A DNA stretch of 64,000 nt, taken from positions 186,001 to 250,000 of the forward strand of contig CAKZRP010000037.1 in assembly GCA_937146765.1 (NCBI GenBank), in the 5' to 3' direction. The notes beneath the pieces were generated by a model. The model did no database searches. It saw only the letters and a list, made by a program, of their open reading frames with translations, and was not told the DNA's origin. This stretch comes from an uncultured Paracoccaceae bacterium. GTDB lineage: Bacteria > Pseudomonadota > Alphaproteobacteria > Rhodobacterales > Rhodobacteraceae. Of this stretch, positions 1 to 7,860 are shown in pieces. Positions within the stretch are counted from its first letter, which is position 1. Each line of letters begins with the position of its first letter. The position numbers were made by a program, and so were the translations under genes.

Positions 1-434
1 TCGACCAGCCCTATATCGGCGAGCGGTTCGAAGGCACCCGAAACCAGGCGCAGGTGGTCGGCCCCCATGGCACCCGTCCGCTGCTGACCCGCAAGACTGC
101 CCAGCTCGACGAGGCGATCCTCTTCACCACCTTCCCCGAAGTGGGCACCAGCGATGATCGCGCCGGTTTTGAACGGGTGGCGCGGCAGGTGAAACTCACC
201 CGCTATGGCATGGATTGCTACGCCTATGCGCTGCTGGCGGCAGGCACGGTGGATCTGGTGATCGAAGCCGGGCTCAAGGCCTATGACATCCAGGCCCCGA
301 TTGCAGTGATCGAGGCCGCAGGGGGGCTCGTCACCGATTGGGACGGCGGCCCCGCGCATGAGGGCGGCCGTGTGCTGGCCGCCGCCAACCCGCAGATCCA
401 CGCTGCGGCGCTCTCCGCCCTGACGTCCGCCTGA
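1..434 (+). CDS. hisN: Histidinol-phosphatase / inositol monophosphatase family (5' truncated)
   Basis: Only the C-terminal ~143 residues are in the window; the reading frame is open from base 3 and the gene begins upstream. The visible part carries the end of an inositol-monophosphatase-fold enzyme: a GMDCYAYALLAAGTVDLVIE segment followed by YDIQAPIAVIEAAGG, which matches the family's second signature (usually WDxxA; tryptophan is replaced by tyrosine here, the metal-binding Asp is kept). The phrase TDWDGG after it is typical of the HisN branch, which dephosphorylates L-histidinol phosphate, rather than of SuhB-like inositol phosphatases. The sub-family call is an inference from this fragment; the fold call is firm. 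It ends 223 bases before the next gene. Confidence 0.8.
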   Translation, partial: DQPYIGERFEGTRNQAQVVGPHGTRPLLTRKTAQLDEAILFTTFPEVGTSDDRAGFERVARQVKLTRYGMDCYAYALLAAGTVDLVIEAGLKAYDIQAPIAVIEAAGGLVTDWDGGPAHEGGRVLAAANPQIHAAALSALTSA

Positions 435-657
435 ACCTGGCTGCAGTCCGAGCCCGACGGCCCGATCCCGACCGCTAGGGCCACCGCAACCGGTGTATTA
501 TCAGAGATCTGGAGAAGGTCTCTTCCGGATCGCCTGACTTGTCTGCGCGTCCTTGAGGTTGTATTTACACGGTCGCGCCCGAGTCCTTTTGCCCGTCTTC
601 TGTCGGTGCGCCTTCACCTCCATTGACCGAAGCGGGCACGTTCAGGAGAGTGAAGTC

Positions 658-2007
658 ATGTCTGATATACTTATCAAGAACATTGAAACCGTGCTGACCA
701 TGGATGAGGCGCGGCAGGTGCTGAAGAACGTGGATCTGCGCCTTCGGGGCGGGGTGATTGCGGAAATCGGCCCTGATCTGCCCGCAGGAAACGCGGGAGA
801 GCGGCGCATCGACGGTCGCGGGACCGTGCTGACACCGGGGCTGGTGAACACCCATCACCATCTCTACCAGAACCTGACCCGGGCGGTGCCCGGGGGGCAG
901 GACGCGCTGCTCTTCGGCTGGCTGCGGACACTCTATCCGATCTGGGCGCGCATGGGGCCGGAGCATCTGCAGGTCTCGACCCAGTTGGGGCTGGCGGAGC
1001 TGGCGCTTTCGGGCTGCACCCTTACCTCGGACCATCTCTATCTCTTTCCCAACGGGGCGCGGCTCGAGGATACCATCCACGCGGCGGCGGAGGTGGGCCT
1101 GCGCTTCCAGCCCACCCGCGGCGCGATGAGCATCGGCGAAAGCGCCGGCGGCCTGCCGCCGGATGCGCTGGTGGAACGGGAGGGCGCGATCCTCGACGAC
1201 ATGATCCGGGTGGTGGATTCCTTCCACGATGCCAGCGAGGCCTCCATGTGCCGGGTGGGTCTGGCCCCCTGTTCGCCCTTCTCGGTCAGCCGGGAGCTGA
1301 TGCGGGACACGGCCCTGCTGGCCCGCGACAAGGGCGTGATGCTGCACACCCATCTCGCCGAGAATGACGAGGACGTCGCCTATAGCGAGGCACAGTTCGG
1401 CTGCCGCCCGGGACAATATGCCGAGGATCTGGGCTGGACCGGTGCCGATGTCTGGCACGCCCATTGCGTGAAACTGGACGGGCAAGAGATTGATCTCTTT
1501 GCCAGAACCCGCACCGGCGTCGCCCATTGCCCCTGCTCGAACTGCCGCCTCGGCAGCGGTATTGCCCCAGTACGGGCGATGCGCGACGCGGGCGTCAAGG
1601 TCGGCCTCGGGGTGGATGGCTCCGCCAGCAACGACATCGCTAACCTCTGGGAGGAGGCACGGCAGGCGATGCTGTTGCAGCGGGTCGCCAATGGGGCGGA
1701 TGCCATGTCGGCCTATGAGGCGCTGGAGATGGCCACCCGTGGCGGTGCCGATGTGCTGGGGCGCCCGGAATGCGGCCGCATCGCGGTTGGCAAACGTGCC
1801 GACCTGGCGATCTGGGATATCTCCGGCCTGGCCTCCAGCGGCAGCTGGGATCCGGCGGCGCTGGTGCTTGTAGGCCCGCGACAGGTGCGCGATCTCATCG
1901 TCGAGGGGCGTCAGGTCGTGGCCAATGGGCAGGTGACCACCCTTGACCTGCCGCAGGTGATCCGCCGCCATGGTGAGATGACCCGCGCCCTCGCAAACGG
2001 CGACTGA
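658..2007 (+). CDS. 8-oxoguanine deaminase-type amidohydrolase
   Basis: 449-residue cytosolic metal-dependent hydrolase of the amidohydrolase superfamily (COG0402, AtzB/TrzN-like). The metal-binding NTHHH lies at residues 64-68, HTHLAEN near 230, HAHC near 267 and GVDGSASND near 317, so the whole barrel active site is present. The closest named family is 8-oxoguanine deaminase, which turns 8-oxoguanine into urate; hydroxyatrazine-type hydrolases share the fold and cannot be excluded. I chose the ATG at 658 because a strong ribosome site (AGGAGAGTGAAG) precedes it; a longer open frame from 553 has no such site and an unlike N-terminus. It is convergent with a guanine deaminase, which fits a purine-base salvage or detoxification role. 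Confidence 0.82.
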   Translation: MSDILIKNIETVLTMDEARQVLKNVDLRLRGGVIAEIGPDLPAGNAGERRIDGRGTVLTPGLVNTHHHLYQNLTRAVPGGQDALLFGWLRTLYPIWARMGPEHLQVSTQLGLAELALSGCTLTSDHLYLFPNGARLEDTIHAAAEVGLRFQPTRGAMSIGESAGGLPPDALVEREGAILDDMIRVVDSFHDASEASMCRVGLAPCSPFSVSRELMRDTALLARDKGVMLHTHLAENDEDVAYSEAQFGCRPGQYAEDLGWTGADVWHAHCVKLDGQEIDLFARTRTGVAHCPCSNCRLGSGIAPVRAMRDAGVKVGLGVDGSASNDIANLWEEARQAMLLQRVANGADAMSAYEALEMATRGGADVLGRPECGRIAVGKRADLAIWDISGLASSGSWDPAALVLVGPRQVRDLIVEGRQVVANGQVTTLDLPQVIRRHGEMTRALANGD

Positions 2008-2049
2008 CCGGGTGCGAGGCTCCTCGGGGCCGAACGGGCAGCGCCCCCT

Positions 2050-3339
2050 TTAGTGCGCTTTGCGTCCTGCAATGCGCACTTCGGCGATGGCGCGGTCATC
2101 CCCCATCATCAGCGTGGGAAAGATCGCCTCCCAGATGTCGCCGGCGCGGGTCGCGCGCTGCGCAATGGCCGGGGTGGAGGCGAGGTCGAGCACCACCAGA
2201 TCCGCCTCCATCCCCACCGCGATGGTTCCGATCCTGTCGTCCAGCCCGAGCGCCATGGCGGAGCCCTGCGTGGCCAGCCACAGAAGCTGGGCGCCGTGCA
2301 GGGGCGTGCCGCGCAACTGCGCCACCTCATAGGCGGCCGCCATGGTGCGCAGCATGGAGAAACTCGACCCGCCGCCGGTATCCGTGGCCAGGCCAATACG
2401 ATGGCCCGCCGCCATCAATCCGCCCATGTCAAAGAGCCCGGAGCCGATGAAGGTGTTCGAGGTCGGACAATGCACCAGGCTCGCCTGCACCTCCCTCAGC
2501 CGATCCTTTTCGCGCGGCTCCAGGTGGATGGCATGGCCAAAGACCGCGCCTTCGCGCAACAATCCATGGGCCTCGTAGGTGTCGAGATAGTCGCGCGCGG
2601 TGGGGAACAGGCCACGCACCCAGTCGATCTCGTCGAGCTGCTCGCTCAGATGGGTCTGCATCAGGCAGGTCGGATTGTTCGCCCAGAGCGCGCCAAGCGC
2701 CTCCAGCTGCTCCGGTGTCGAGGTGGGCGAGAACCGGGGCGTGATCGCATAGGTCAGCCGATCGACCCCGTGCCAGCGCGCGATCAGGGCGGCACTGCCG
2801 TCATGGGCGCTCTGGACCGTGTCGCGCAGCCCTTCGGGCGCATTGCGGTCCATGCAGGTCTTGCCCGCCACCAGCCGCTGGCCACGCCGCTGTGCCTCGG
2901 CAAAGATCGCCTCCACGCTCTCCGGATGGATGGTGCAATAGCTCGCCACCGTGGTGGTGCCGCAGGCGGTGGTGAGGTCGAGATAGCGCGCCGCCACCTC
3001 CGCCGCATAGGCGGCATCGCCAAAGCGCATCTCTTCGGGGAAGGTGTAGGTGTTGAGCCAGTCGATCAGCCGTTTGCCCCAGCTGGCGATGATGCCGGTC
3101 TGCGGATAATGGACATGGGCATCGACAAACCCGGGCAGGATCACGCGGTCGCCGTGATCGACCAGCTCCGCCTCGGGAAAGGCCCGGCGCAGGGCCGTGC
3201 GGGTGCCAAGGCCGACGATCTTGCCTGCCCGCACCGCCAGCGCCTCGTGCCAGGCCACCGCCGCCTCCGGTCCCGCCGCATCGAAGGGCGATGCCACAAA
3301 GGCCAGCACCCGCCCGCATAAAATCAGATCCTGCTGCAT
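2050..3339 (-). CDS. guaD: Guanine deaminase
   Basis: 429-residue amidohydrolase that deaminates guanine to xanthine in the cytosol. The metal site HVH is at residues 75-77 in PGFVDAHVHYPQTG, a segment diagnostic of guanine deaminase; the following IIASWGKRLIDWLNTYTFP is also typical, and HCPTSNTFIGSG carries the later conserved residues. The frame continues three bases upstream to a TTG directly before this ATG; ATG at 3339 is preferred. It lies tail to tail, 42 bases apart, with the related 8-oxoguanine deaminase-type gene. Xanthine dehydrogenase and uric acid pathway genes, common companions in this group of bacteria, are not in the window. Confidence 0.93.
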   Translation of the reverse strand: MQQDLILCGRVLAFVASPFDAAGPEAAVAWHEALAVRAGKIVGLGTRTALRRAFPEAELVDHGDRVILPGFVDAHVHYPQTGIIASWGKRLIDWLNTYTFPEEMRFGDAAYAAEVAARYLDLTTACGTTTVASYCTIHPESVEAIFAEAQRRGQRLVAGKTCMDRNAPEGLRDTVQSAHDGSAALIARWHGVDRLTYAITPRFSPTSTPEQLEALGALWANNPTCLMQTHLSEQLDEIDWVRGLFPTARDYLDTYEAHGLLREGAVFGHAIHLEPREKDRLREVQASLVHCPTSNTFIGSGLFDMGGLMAAGHRIGLATDTGGGSSFSMLRTMAAAYEVAQLRGTPLHGAQLLWLATQGSAMALGLDDRIGTIAVGMEADLVVLDLASTPAIAQRATRAGDIWEAIFPTLMMGDDRAIAEVRIAGRKAH

Positions 3340-3476
3340 CAAAGCGCTCCGCCTGTTGTCAAATCACGCATCCTCAGGATAGGCCTCCGCAGGGCGGCGG
3401 TAAATTGCTGACGGGGCGTTGTTTTCCCCTGCCTGCTTCCTGTAGACAGGGAGGTCAGAAAACCGGAGGGCTGCGA

Positions 3477-4865
3477 ATGACAACAGGCGAGATCACCCCC
3501 GAAGACACGGCGGCCCATGAGGATGCCTACGAGCTCGACCGCAAGCGGGTTGCCGCGATCCTCTTTGCGGTGGATCGAAACGACCGGGAGAAGCTTGTCG
3601 AGCTGATGGAGCCGCTGCATGCGGCTGACATCGCTGACCTTCTGGAACAGATCAACGCTTATGACCGGGGCCGGTTGATCCGCCTCTATGACAAGGAATT
3701 CGACGGCGAGATCCTCTCCGAACTCGACGAATCCATTCGCGAGGATGTGATCGCCACCCTGCACCCCTCGGTTCTGGCCGAAGCGGTGCGCGAGTTGGAC
3801 AGCGATGATGTTGTCGACCTGCTCGAAGACCTCGAAGAGCCGCAGCAGGAGGCGATTCTGGGGGCACTGGAGCTCTCCGAACGGGTGGCGGTGCAGCAGT
3901 CGCTCTCCTACCCGGAGAATTCTGCCGGCCGTCTGATGCAGCGCGAGGTGGTGATGGCTCCGGAACATTGGACCGTGGGCCAGGCCATCGATCATATGCG
4001 CGAGGCGGAGGAACTGCCCGAACAGTTCTACCATGTGGTGATCGTTGACCCGCGCATGCGGCCCGTGGGGCAGGTGACGCTCGGGCGGCTGATGAGCTCG
4101 CGCCGCACCCTGCCGCTGACCGGGCTGATGGAGGAGACCTTTCAGATCATCCCGGTCGATCAGGACGAGGAGGATGTCGCCTATGCCTTCAACCAGTACC
4201 ACCTGATCTCTACCCCCGTGGTGGATGGTGACGGGCGGCTGGTGGGCGTCATCACCATCGACGATGCGATGATCGTGCTGGACGAAGGCCATGAGGAAGA
4301 CATCCTGCGTCTCGCCGGTGTGGGCGAGGGCAGCCTGTCGGACAAGGTCTCAGAGACCACCAAGCAACGCTTTCCCTGGTTGGCGGTGAACCTGGTGACG
4401 GCGATCCTCGCCTCCATGGTGATCGCGCAGTTCGAGGCGACGATCTCGCAATTCGTGGCGCTGGCGGTGCTGATGCCGATTGTCGCCTCGATGGGCGGCA
4501 ATGCGGGCACCCAGTCCCTGACGGTGGCGGTGCGCTCGCTGGCGACCCGCGACCTGACCGGGGCCAACGTCTGGCGGGTGATCCGGCGCGAGGCTCTGGT
4601 GGGGCTCATCAATGGTGCCATCTTTGCCGTGGTGATGGGGGTGATCGGCGTGATCTGGTTCGGCACCCCGATGCTGGGGGTGGTGATCGGTGCCGCAATG
4701 ATCATCAACCTTGTCGTCGCGGGACTGGCGGGCACGGTGATCCCGGTTATCCTGGAACGGGTTGGCGTCGACCCGGCGCTGGCCTCCGGCGCCTTTGTGA
4801 CCACGGTGACCGATGTGGTGGGCTTCTTTGCCTTCCTCGGTCTGGCCGGGGCGGTGCTGATTTGA
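3477..4865 (+). CDS. mgtE: Magnesium transporter MgtE
   Basis: 462-residue inner-membrane Mg2+ channel. It has an N-terminal superhelical MgtE_N domain (residues ~25-135, rich in DIADLLEQ-type repeats), a CBS-domain pair (~140-265, containing VVIVDPRMRPVGQVT and TPVVDGDGRLVGVITIDDA) and five predicted membrane segments at the C-terminus starting with WLAVNLVTAILASMVI. The segment MPIVASMGGNAGTQS is the conserved pore helix of the family. Length is normal. Start: ATG at 3477 after a CGGAGGG ribosome site. Divergent from guaD. I looked upstream for an M-box Mg2+ riboswitch and saw none in the 137-base gap; the CBS/N domains themselves are the known Mg2+ sensors of this family. Confidence 0.96.
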   Translation: MTTGEITPEDTAAHEDAYELDRKRVAAILFAVDRNDREKLVELMEPLHAADIADLLEQINAYDRGRLIRLYDKEFDGEILSELDESIREDVIATLHPSVLAEAVRELDSDDVVDLLEDLEEPQQEAILGALELSERVAVQQSLSYPENSAGRLMQREVVMAPEHWTVGQAIDHMREAEELPEQFYHVVIVDPRMRPVGQVTLGRLMSSRRTLPLTGLMEETFQIIPVDQDEEDVAYAFNQYHLISTPVVDGDGRLVGVITIDDAMIVLDEGHEEDILRLAGVGEGSLSDKVSETTKQRFPWLAVNLVTAILASMVIAQFEATISQFVALAVLMPIVASMGGNAGTQSLTVAVRSLATRDLTGANVWRVIRREALVGLINGAIFAVVMGVIGVIWFGTPMLGVVIGAAMIINLVVAGLAGTVIPVILERVGVDPALASGAFVTTVTDVVGFFAFLGLAGAVLI

Positions 4866-4887
4866 TCTGATTTTACAGGAGCCTGCG

Positions 4888-5472
4888 ATGCGTTCTGAAA
4901 CCCCGACCCCGGACGAGCTGGCCGCCATCAAGGGGGCGGCCCGCAAGGCGGCCTTTGCCCGACGCAAACAGGCCTTCGACAGCCAGCGCCCCGGCGCGGC
5001 GGGCCATCTGGCCGAGGTGCTGGCAGGCTATCGCGGGGTGCCGCTGGCAGGCTATATGGCGATCCGGACCGAGATCGACCCGGTGGCGGTGATGGCGGAG
5101 GCCGCCGCCCATGGTCCGGTGGGCGTGCCGGTCATCCAGGGCGCGGGCCTGCCCTTGGAGTTCTCCCGCTGGGAGGTGGATGGTGTGCTGCGCGACGGAC
5201 CATTCGGCGCCAAGGTGCCGGAGGTGGATGATTACTTCGATCCCGAAATCCTGATCGTGCCGCTGGTGGCCTTTGACGCGGCGGGCAATCGCTTGGGCTA
5301 TGGCGGTGGATTTTATGACCGCACGCTGGCGCGGCTGCGCGCCCGCCGCGCCACGCTGGCGATCGGCTTTGCCTTTGATGCGCAGGAGGCCGAGGCGCTG
5401 CCCCTGGAGCCTACCGACCAGCCGCTCGACATGATCGTGACCGAGAGCCGGGTGCTGGATTTCAAACGCTGA
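4888..5472 (+). CDS. 5-formyltetrahydrofolate cyclo-ligase
   Basis: 194-residue cytosolic enzyme that converts 5-formyl-THF to 5,10-methenyl-THF with ATP. The signature GYGGGFYDRTLARL is present near residue 138, and the N-terminal basic segment (RKAAFARRKQAFD) matches the ATP-binding Arg/Lys region. Length is standard for the family. ATG at 4888 follows an AGGAGCCTGCG ribosome site, 22 bases after mgtE, so the two may be co-transcribed, although they are functionally unrelated. In E. coli the ortholog (ygfA) sits beside 6S RNA; no 6S-like RNA could be recognised here by eye. Confidence 0.93.
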   Translation: MRSETPTPDELAAIKGAARKAAFARRKQAFDSQRPGAAGHLAEVLAGYRGVPLAGYMAIRTEIDPVAVMAEAAAHGPVGVPVIQGAGLPLEFSRWEVDGVLRDGPFGAKVPEVDDYFDPEILIVPLVAFDAAGNRLGYGGGFYDRTLARLRARRATLAIGFAFDAQEAEALPLEPTDQPLDMIVTESRVLDFKR

Positions 5473-5480
5473 AGGCAAAA

Positions 5481-5508
5481 CCGCCCGGTAGCCAAAGGCT
5501 CCGGGCGG
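5481..5508 (-). terminator. Rho-independent terminator for the 2OG oxygenase
   Basis: Inverted repeat CCGCCCGG-t-AGCC-aaa-GGCT-CCGGGCGG, 12 base pairs with one bulge. Read on the minus strand it is followed by GGTTTTGCC, a short U-run, so it fits best as the terminator of the minus-strand oxygenase gene ending at 5533; on the plus strand there is no U-run. Confidence 0.6.
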
Positions 5509-5532
5509 GTCTGTGTCAACGATTGCGGGGCC

Positions 5533-6372
5533 TCAGAAGCCGAGCTTCTCCAGCCGCCAGGCCAGTTTGCGATGCAGCACCGGCGGCAGCAGGTCTTGCA
5601 ACAGGGCACGGCGCGCCACCTGCCGGTCGCGCTGGTCCTTTGACCCGGGGCGCGGTTTGAACAGGGTGGTATGGGCCTTGCGGCTGCTGTCCCAGGTGGC
5701 GGTGTAATAATAGAGCGCGATCGACATGCGCGGCTCTCCCTCGGGGTGATTCACCGGTTCCGGATTGCCATGCCAGCTGTCCGAGGAGGTGGAGAACATG
5801 CACATCCGGTTGAACAGCGGCACGTAACTGGCCAGCTTGCCGGACATATTCTCGTTCCAGACCTCGAAGGAGCCGCCATATTCCTCGCGCCAGTCCTTGT
5901 TGAGATAGATCAGCATATTGACCCGGCGTTCGAGGTTCAGGCCCGCGTGGTGGTTGAAATCCGCATGGATGTCGAGATGGCCACCATTGGCCACCACATG
6001 GATGCCGCCGCCCGCAAAATAGGGATCCGGAATCAGCCCCTTGATGCCGGTCACCTCCTCCACGAAGGCCAGCACGGGACGCGAGTTCAGCGCATAGAAC
6101 AGCTGCCGGGTATAGGCGGGCAGGCGCTCGGGCACATAGGAGGTCTTCAGCCGTTCCTGCGGCCGGTCATAGGAATTCTCCGCCTCGGGCAGCTGTTTCA
6201 GCTCCTCGCGCACCCGCTCCAGGATCACCGGATCGAGGAAATTATCGACGCCACCATAATGGAAGGGGCGTTTGGACTGGTAGTCCTGCGCCAGCGTGGC
6301 GGCGGCGGCGCGCGCCTCCCGGGTGGACAGGAGCAGGCTGTCGGGGTCCAGATTGAGAACAGGTGTCGTCAT
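5533..6372 (-). CDS. 2OG-Fe(II) oxygenase family protein
   Basis: 279-residue cytosolic protein with the double-stranded beta-helix of Fe(II)/2-oxoglutarate oxygenases. The iron motif HxD is in GGHLDIHADFNHH, and the distal His plus 2OG-binding Arg are likely in DSWHGNPEP and GEPRMSIALYYYT. The pattern resembles prolyl-4-hydroxylase-like proteins, often found near polysaccharide genes, but no such genes are nearby and the substrate is unknown. The frame extends one GTG codon upstream (6375), immediately followed by the ATG used here. It is divergent from the YmdB gene across a 268-base gap that holds two strong hairpins. Confidence 0.8.
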   Translation of the reverse strand: MTTPVLNLDPDSLLLSTREARAAAATLAQDYQSKRPFHYGGVDNFLDPVILERVREELKQLPEAENSYDRPQERLKTSYVPERLPAYTRQLFYALNSRPVLAFVEEVTGIKGLIPDPYFAGGGIHVVANGGHLDIHADFNHHAGLNLERRVNMLIYLNKDWREEYGGSFEVWNENMSGKLASYVPLFNRMCMFSTSSDSWHGNPEPVNHPEGEPRMSIALYYYTATWDSSRKAHTTLFKPRPGSKDQRDRQVARRALLQDLLPPVLHRKLAWRLEKLGF

Positions 6373-6395
6373 CACTCAACTCTTTGCAACGGCGG

Positions 6396-6425
6396 CGGAA
6401 ATCCCGCCTCACAGGCGGCTTTCCG
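6396..6425. repeat. Hairpin in the oxygenase/ymdB divergent gap
   Basis: Inverted repeat CGGAAA-tc-CCGCCT-cac-AGGCGG-c-TTTCCG: 12 base pairs with a small internal loop, 24 bases upstream of the oxygenase start. Divergent location argues against a terminator; role unknown. Confidence 0.55.
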
Positions 6426-6517
6426 ACAGGCTCGCCGCCTTTGCGTCTTTGCGCAATGGTTTTATCTCAAAACAGAGATTTATCCCGCTTTGGGCGGGCG
6501 GTGTCCGTGTCAATCCG

Positions 6518-6549
6518 CCGCCCTTGCGGGTTTTGTCCCGCAAGGGCGG
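6518..6549. repeat. Perfect 13-bp inverted repeat upstream of ymdB
   Basis: CCGCCCTTGCGGG (6518-6530), loop TTTTGT, then CCCGCAAGGGCGG (6537-6549). It lies about 90 bases before the ymdB start, in a divergent gap, so it is not a simple terminator. The surrounding GC-rich stretch to about 6600 looks like the dispersed intergenic repeats seen elsewhere in the window. Confidence 0.6.
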
Positions 6550-6640
6550 ACAGTTCCGCACGCGGCTGCGCCGCTGCGTTCGAGGGGCGGGCGGCGGGTT
6601 TGATCTTGTGAGGGCGGCTGCGAACCCCTATTGCGGATCC

Positions 6641-7453
6641 ATGCGTATTCTCTTTCTTGGCGATGTCATGGGCCGCGCGGGACGTGCGGCGATCACTGAA
6701 ACCCTGCCGCGTCTGCGCGCGGACTGGCGGCTCGACTTTGTCGTGGTCAATGGCGAGAACGCCTCCAGCGGCATGGGGCTCTCGGGCGAACATGCCAAGC
6801 TGCTGTTTGATGCGGGTGCCGATTGCGTGACCCTCGGGGATCATGCCTTCGACCAGAAGGACATGCTGCAATATATCGAACAGGACAGCCGGATCGTGCG
6901 GCCCTTGAACTATGCCAAGGGGGCGCCGGGGCGCGGCCACCGGCTGTTCACCGCCCGTGGCGGCCAGAAGGTGCTGGTGGTGCAGGTGCTGGGGCAGGTC
7001 TTCATGAAACGCCCCTTCGACGATCCTTTTGGCGCGGTTGAAGCGGTGCTGAAGGCGCATCCGCGCGGCGGGCTGGCGCAGGCGGTCATCGTGGACATGC
7101 ATTGCGAGGCCACCTCGGAGAAGATGGCCATGGGCCATTTCTGCAATGGCCGCGCCTCGCTGGTGGTGGGCACCCATACCCATGTTCCCACGGCCGATGC
7201 GCAGATCCTTTCCGAAGGCACCGCCTATCTCAGCGATGCCGGCATGTGCGGCGACTACAATTCGGTGATCGGCATGGAGAAGGCGGAGCCGATGCGCCGC
7301 TTCCTCACCGGCATGCCCAAGGGGCGGTTCACCCCCGCCACCGGTGCGGCGACGCTCTCGGGCGTCTATGTCGAGACCGATGACCGCACCGGTGCGGCCA
7401 AGCGGATCGAGATGGTGCGCCAGGGCGGCTTGCTGCAATCCGCCGCGCCCTGA
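6641..7453 (+). CDS. YmdB-family metallophosphoesterase
   Basis: 270-residue cytosolic phosphodiesterase of the TIGR00282/YmdB family. The dinuclear-metal motifs are visible in order: FLGDVMGRAGR (Asp), VVNGENASSG (Asn/Glu), TLGDHAFDQK (Asp/His), DMHCEATSEK (His) and GTHTHVPTADA (His pair). Bacillus YmdB hydrolyses 2',3'- and 3',5'-cyclic nucleotides; in Alphaproteobacteria the role is not established. Start: ATG at 6641, where the conserved MRILFLGDVMG begins; the open frame runs further upstream to 6296 but that part is GC-rich intergenic repeat. In many genomes this gene sits near yebC; here yebC is 7 kb away. Confidence 0.88.
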   Translation: MRILFLGDVMGRAGRAAITETLPRLRADWRLDFVVVNGENASSGMGLSGEHAKLLFDAGADCVTLGDHAFDQKDMLQYIEQDSRIVRPLNYAKGAPGRGHRLFTARGGQKVLVVQVLGQVFMKRPFDDPFGAVEAVLKAHPRGGLAQAVIVDMHCEATSEKMAMGHFCNGRASLVVGTHTHVPTADAQILSEGTAYLSDAGMCGDYNSVIGMEKAEPMRRFLTGMPKGRFTPATGAATLSGVYVETDDRTGAAKRIEMVRQGGLLQSAAP

Positions 7454-7860
7454 GGCCAGCGCCCCCGACAGCCGAGCGGGTCGTCGTTGCTGCGGCAGGG
7501 CAGCGGGGGGGCGCTCCCGCCCGTCGTCATGCTTTTTGGCAAAAGCCCTCCTCCCGTTGGGCCCGGCGCCGCGCTGCGCGCGGCGGCGACCGCCCGCGCC
7601 CCACGGCAACCCCGGTTCCCGGGGCGACCGGGCACCGATCCGGGCGCGGCGCTGTTTGCGCTTTTGTTCCAAGGGGATGCAGGAGGATGGAAAATCCATG
7701 CGCCGGGCTGCGCATTTTTCGACACAAGCGCTCTTATTGCTGCCTTTGCGCCGCTTCGCCGCCCTCTGCCCCTTGCCGCTCTTCCGCCTATGGGGGATGA
7801 TGGCGCCGATTTATGCGCCGCCGGCGACAGGGCGGCTGCGCCCCTTAGTTATGGACCGGC
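7454..7860. other. Intergenic region with dispersed-repeat copy
   Basis: 407 bases without a credible gene between ymdB and the first SLC13 permease. It is extremely GC-rich and contains one copy of a dispersed repeat (7513-7585, described separately) plus smaller palindromes. All frames crossing it have repeat-like Arg/Ala/Pro translations with no family resemblance. A promoter for the permease is expected near the right end but none is clear. Confidence 0.6.
7513..7585. repeat. Dispersed intergenic repeat B, copy 1
   Basis: Shares CTCCCGCCCG, a TGCTTT..GG.AAAAGCC core and TTGGGCC.GGCGCCGCGC, in the same order and spacing, with 29131-29200. It ends in a hairpin CGCCGCGC-tgc-GCGCGGCG (7567-7585). 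The second copy carries a much longer hairpin at the same place. Confidence 0.6.

Noticed and set aside
3343..3476. Possible Mg2+ riboswitch (M-box) upstream of mgtE
   Set aside because: The gap is only 134 bases and contains no M-box conserved cores or terminator; the regulation of MgtE may be only at protein level.
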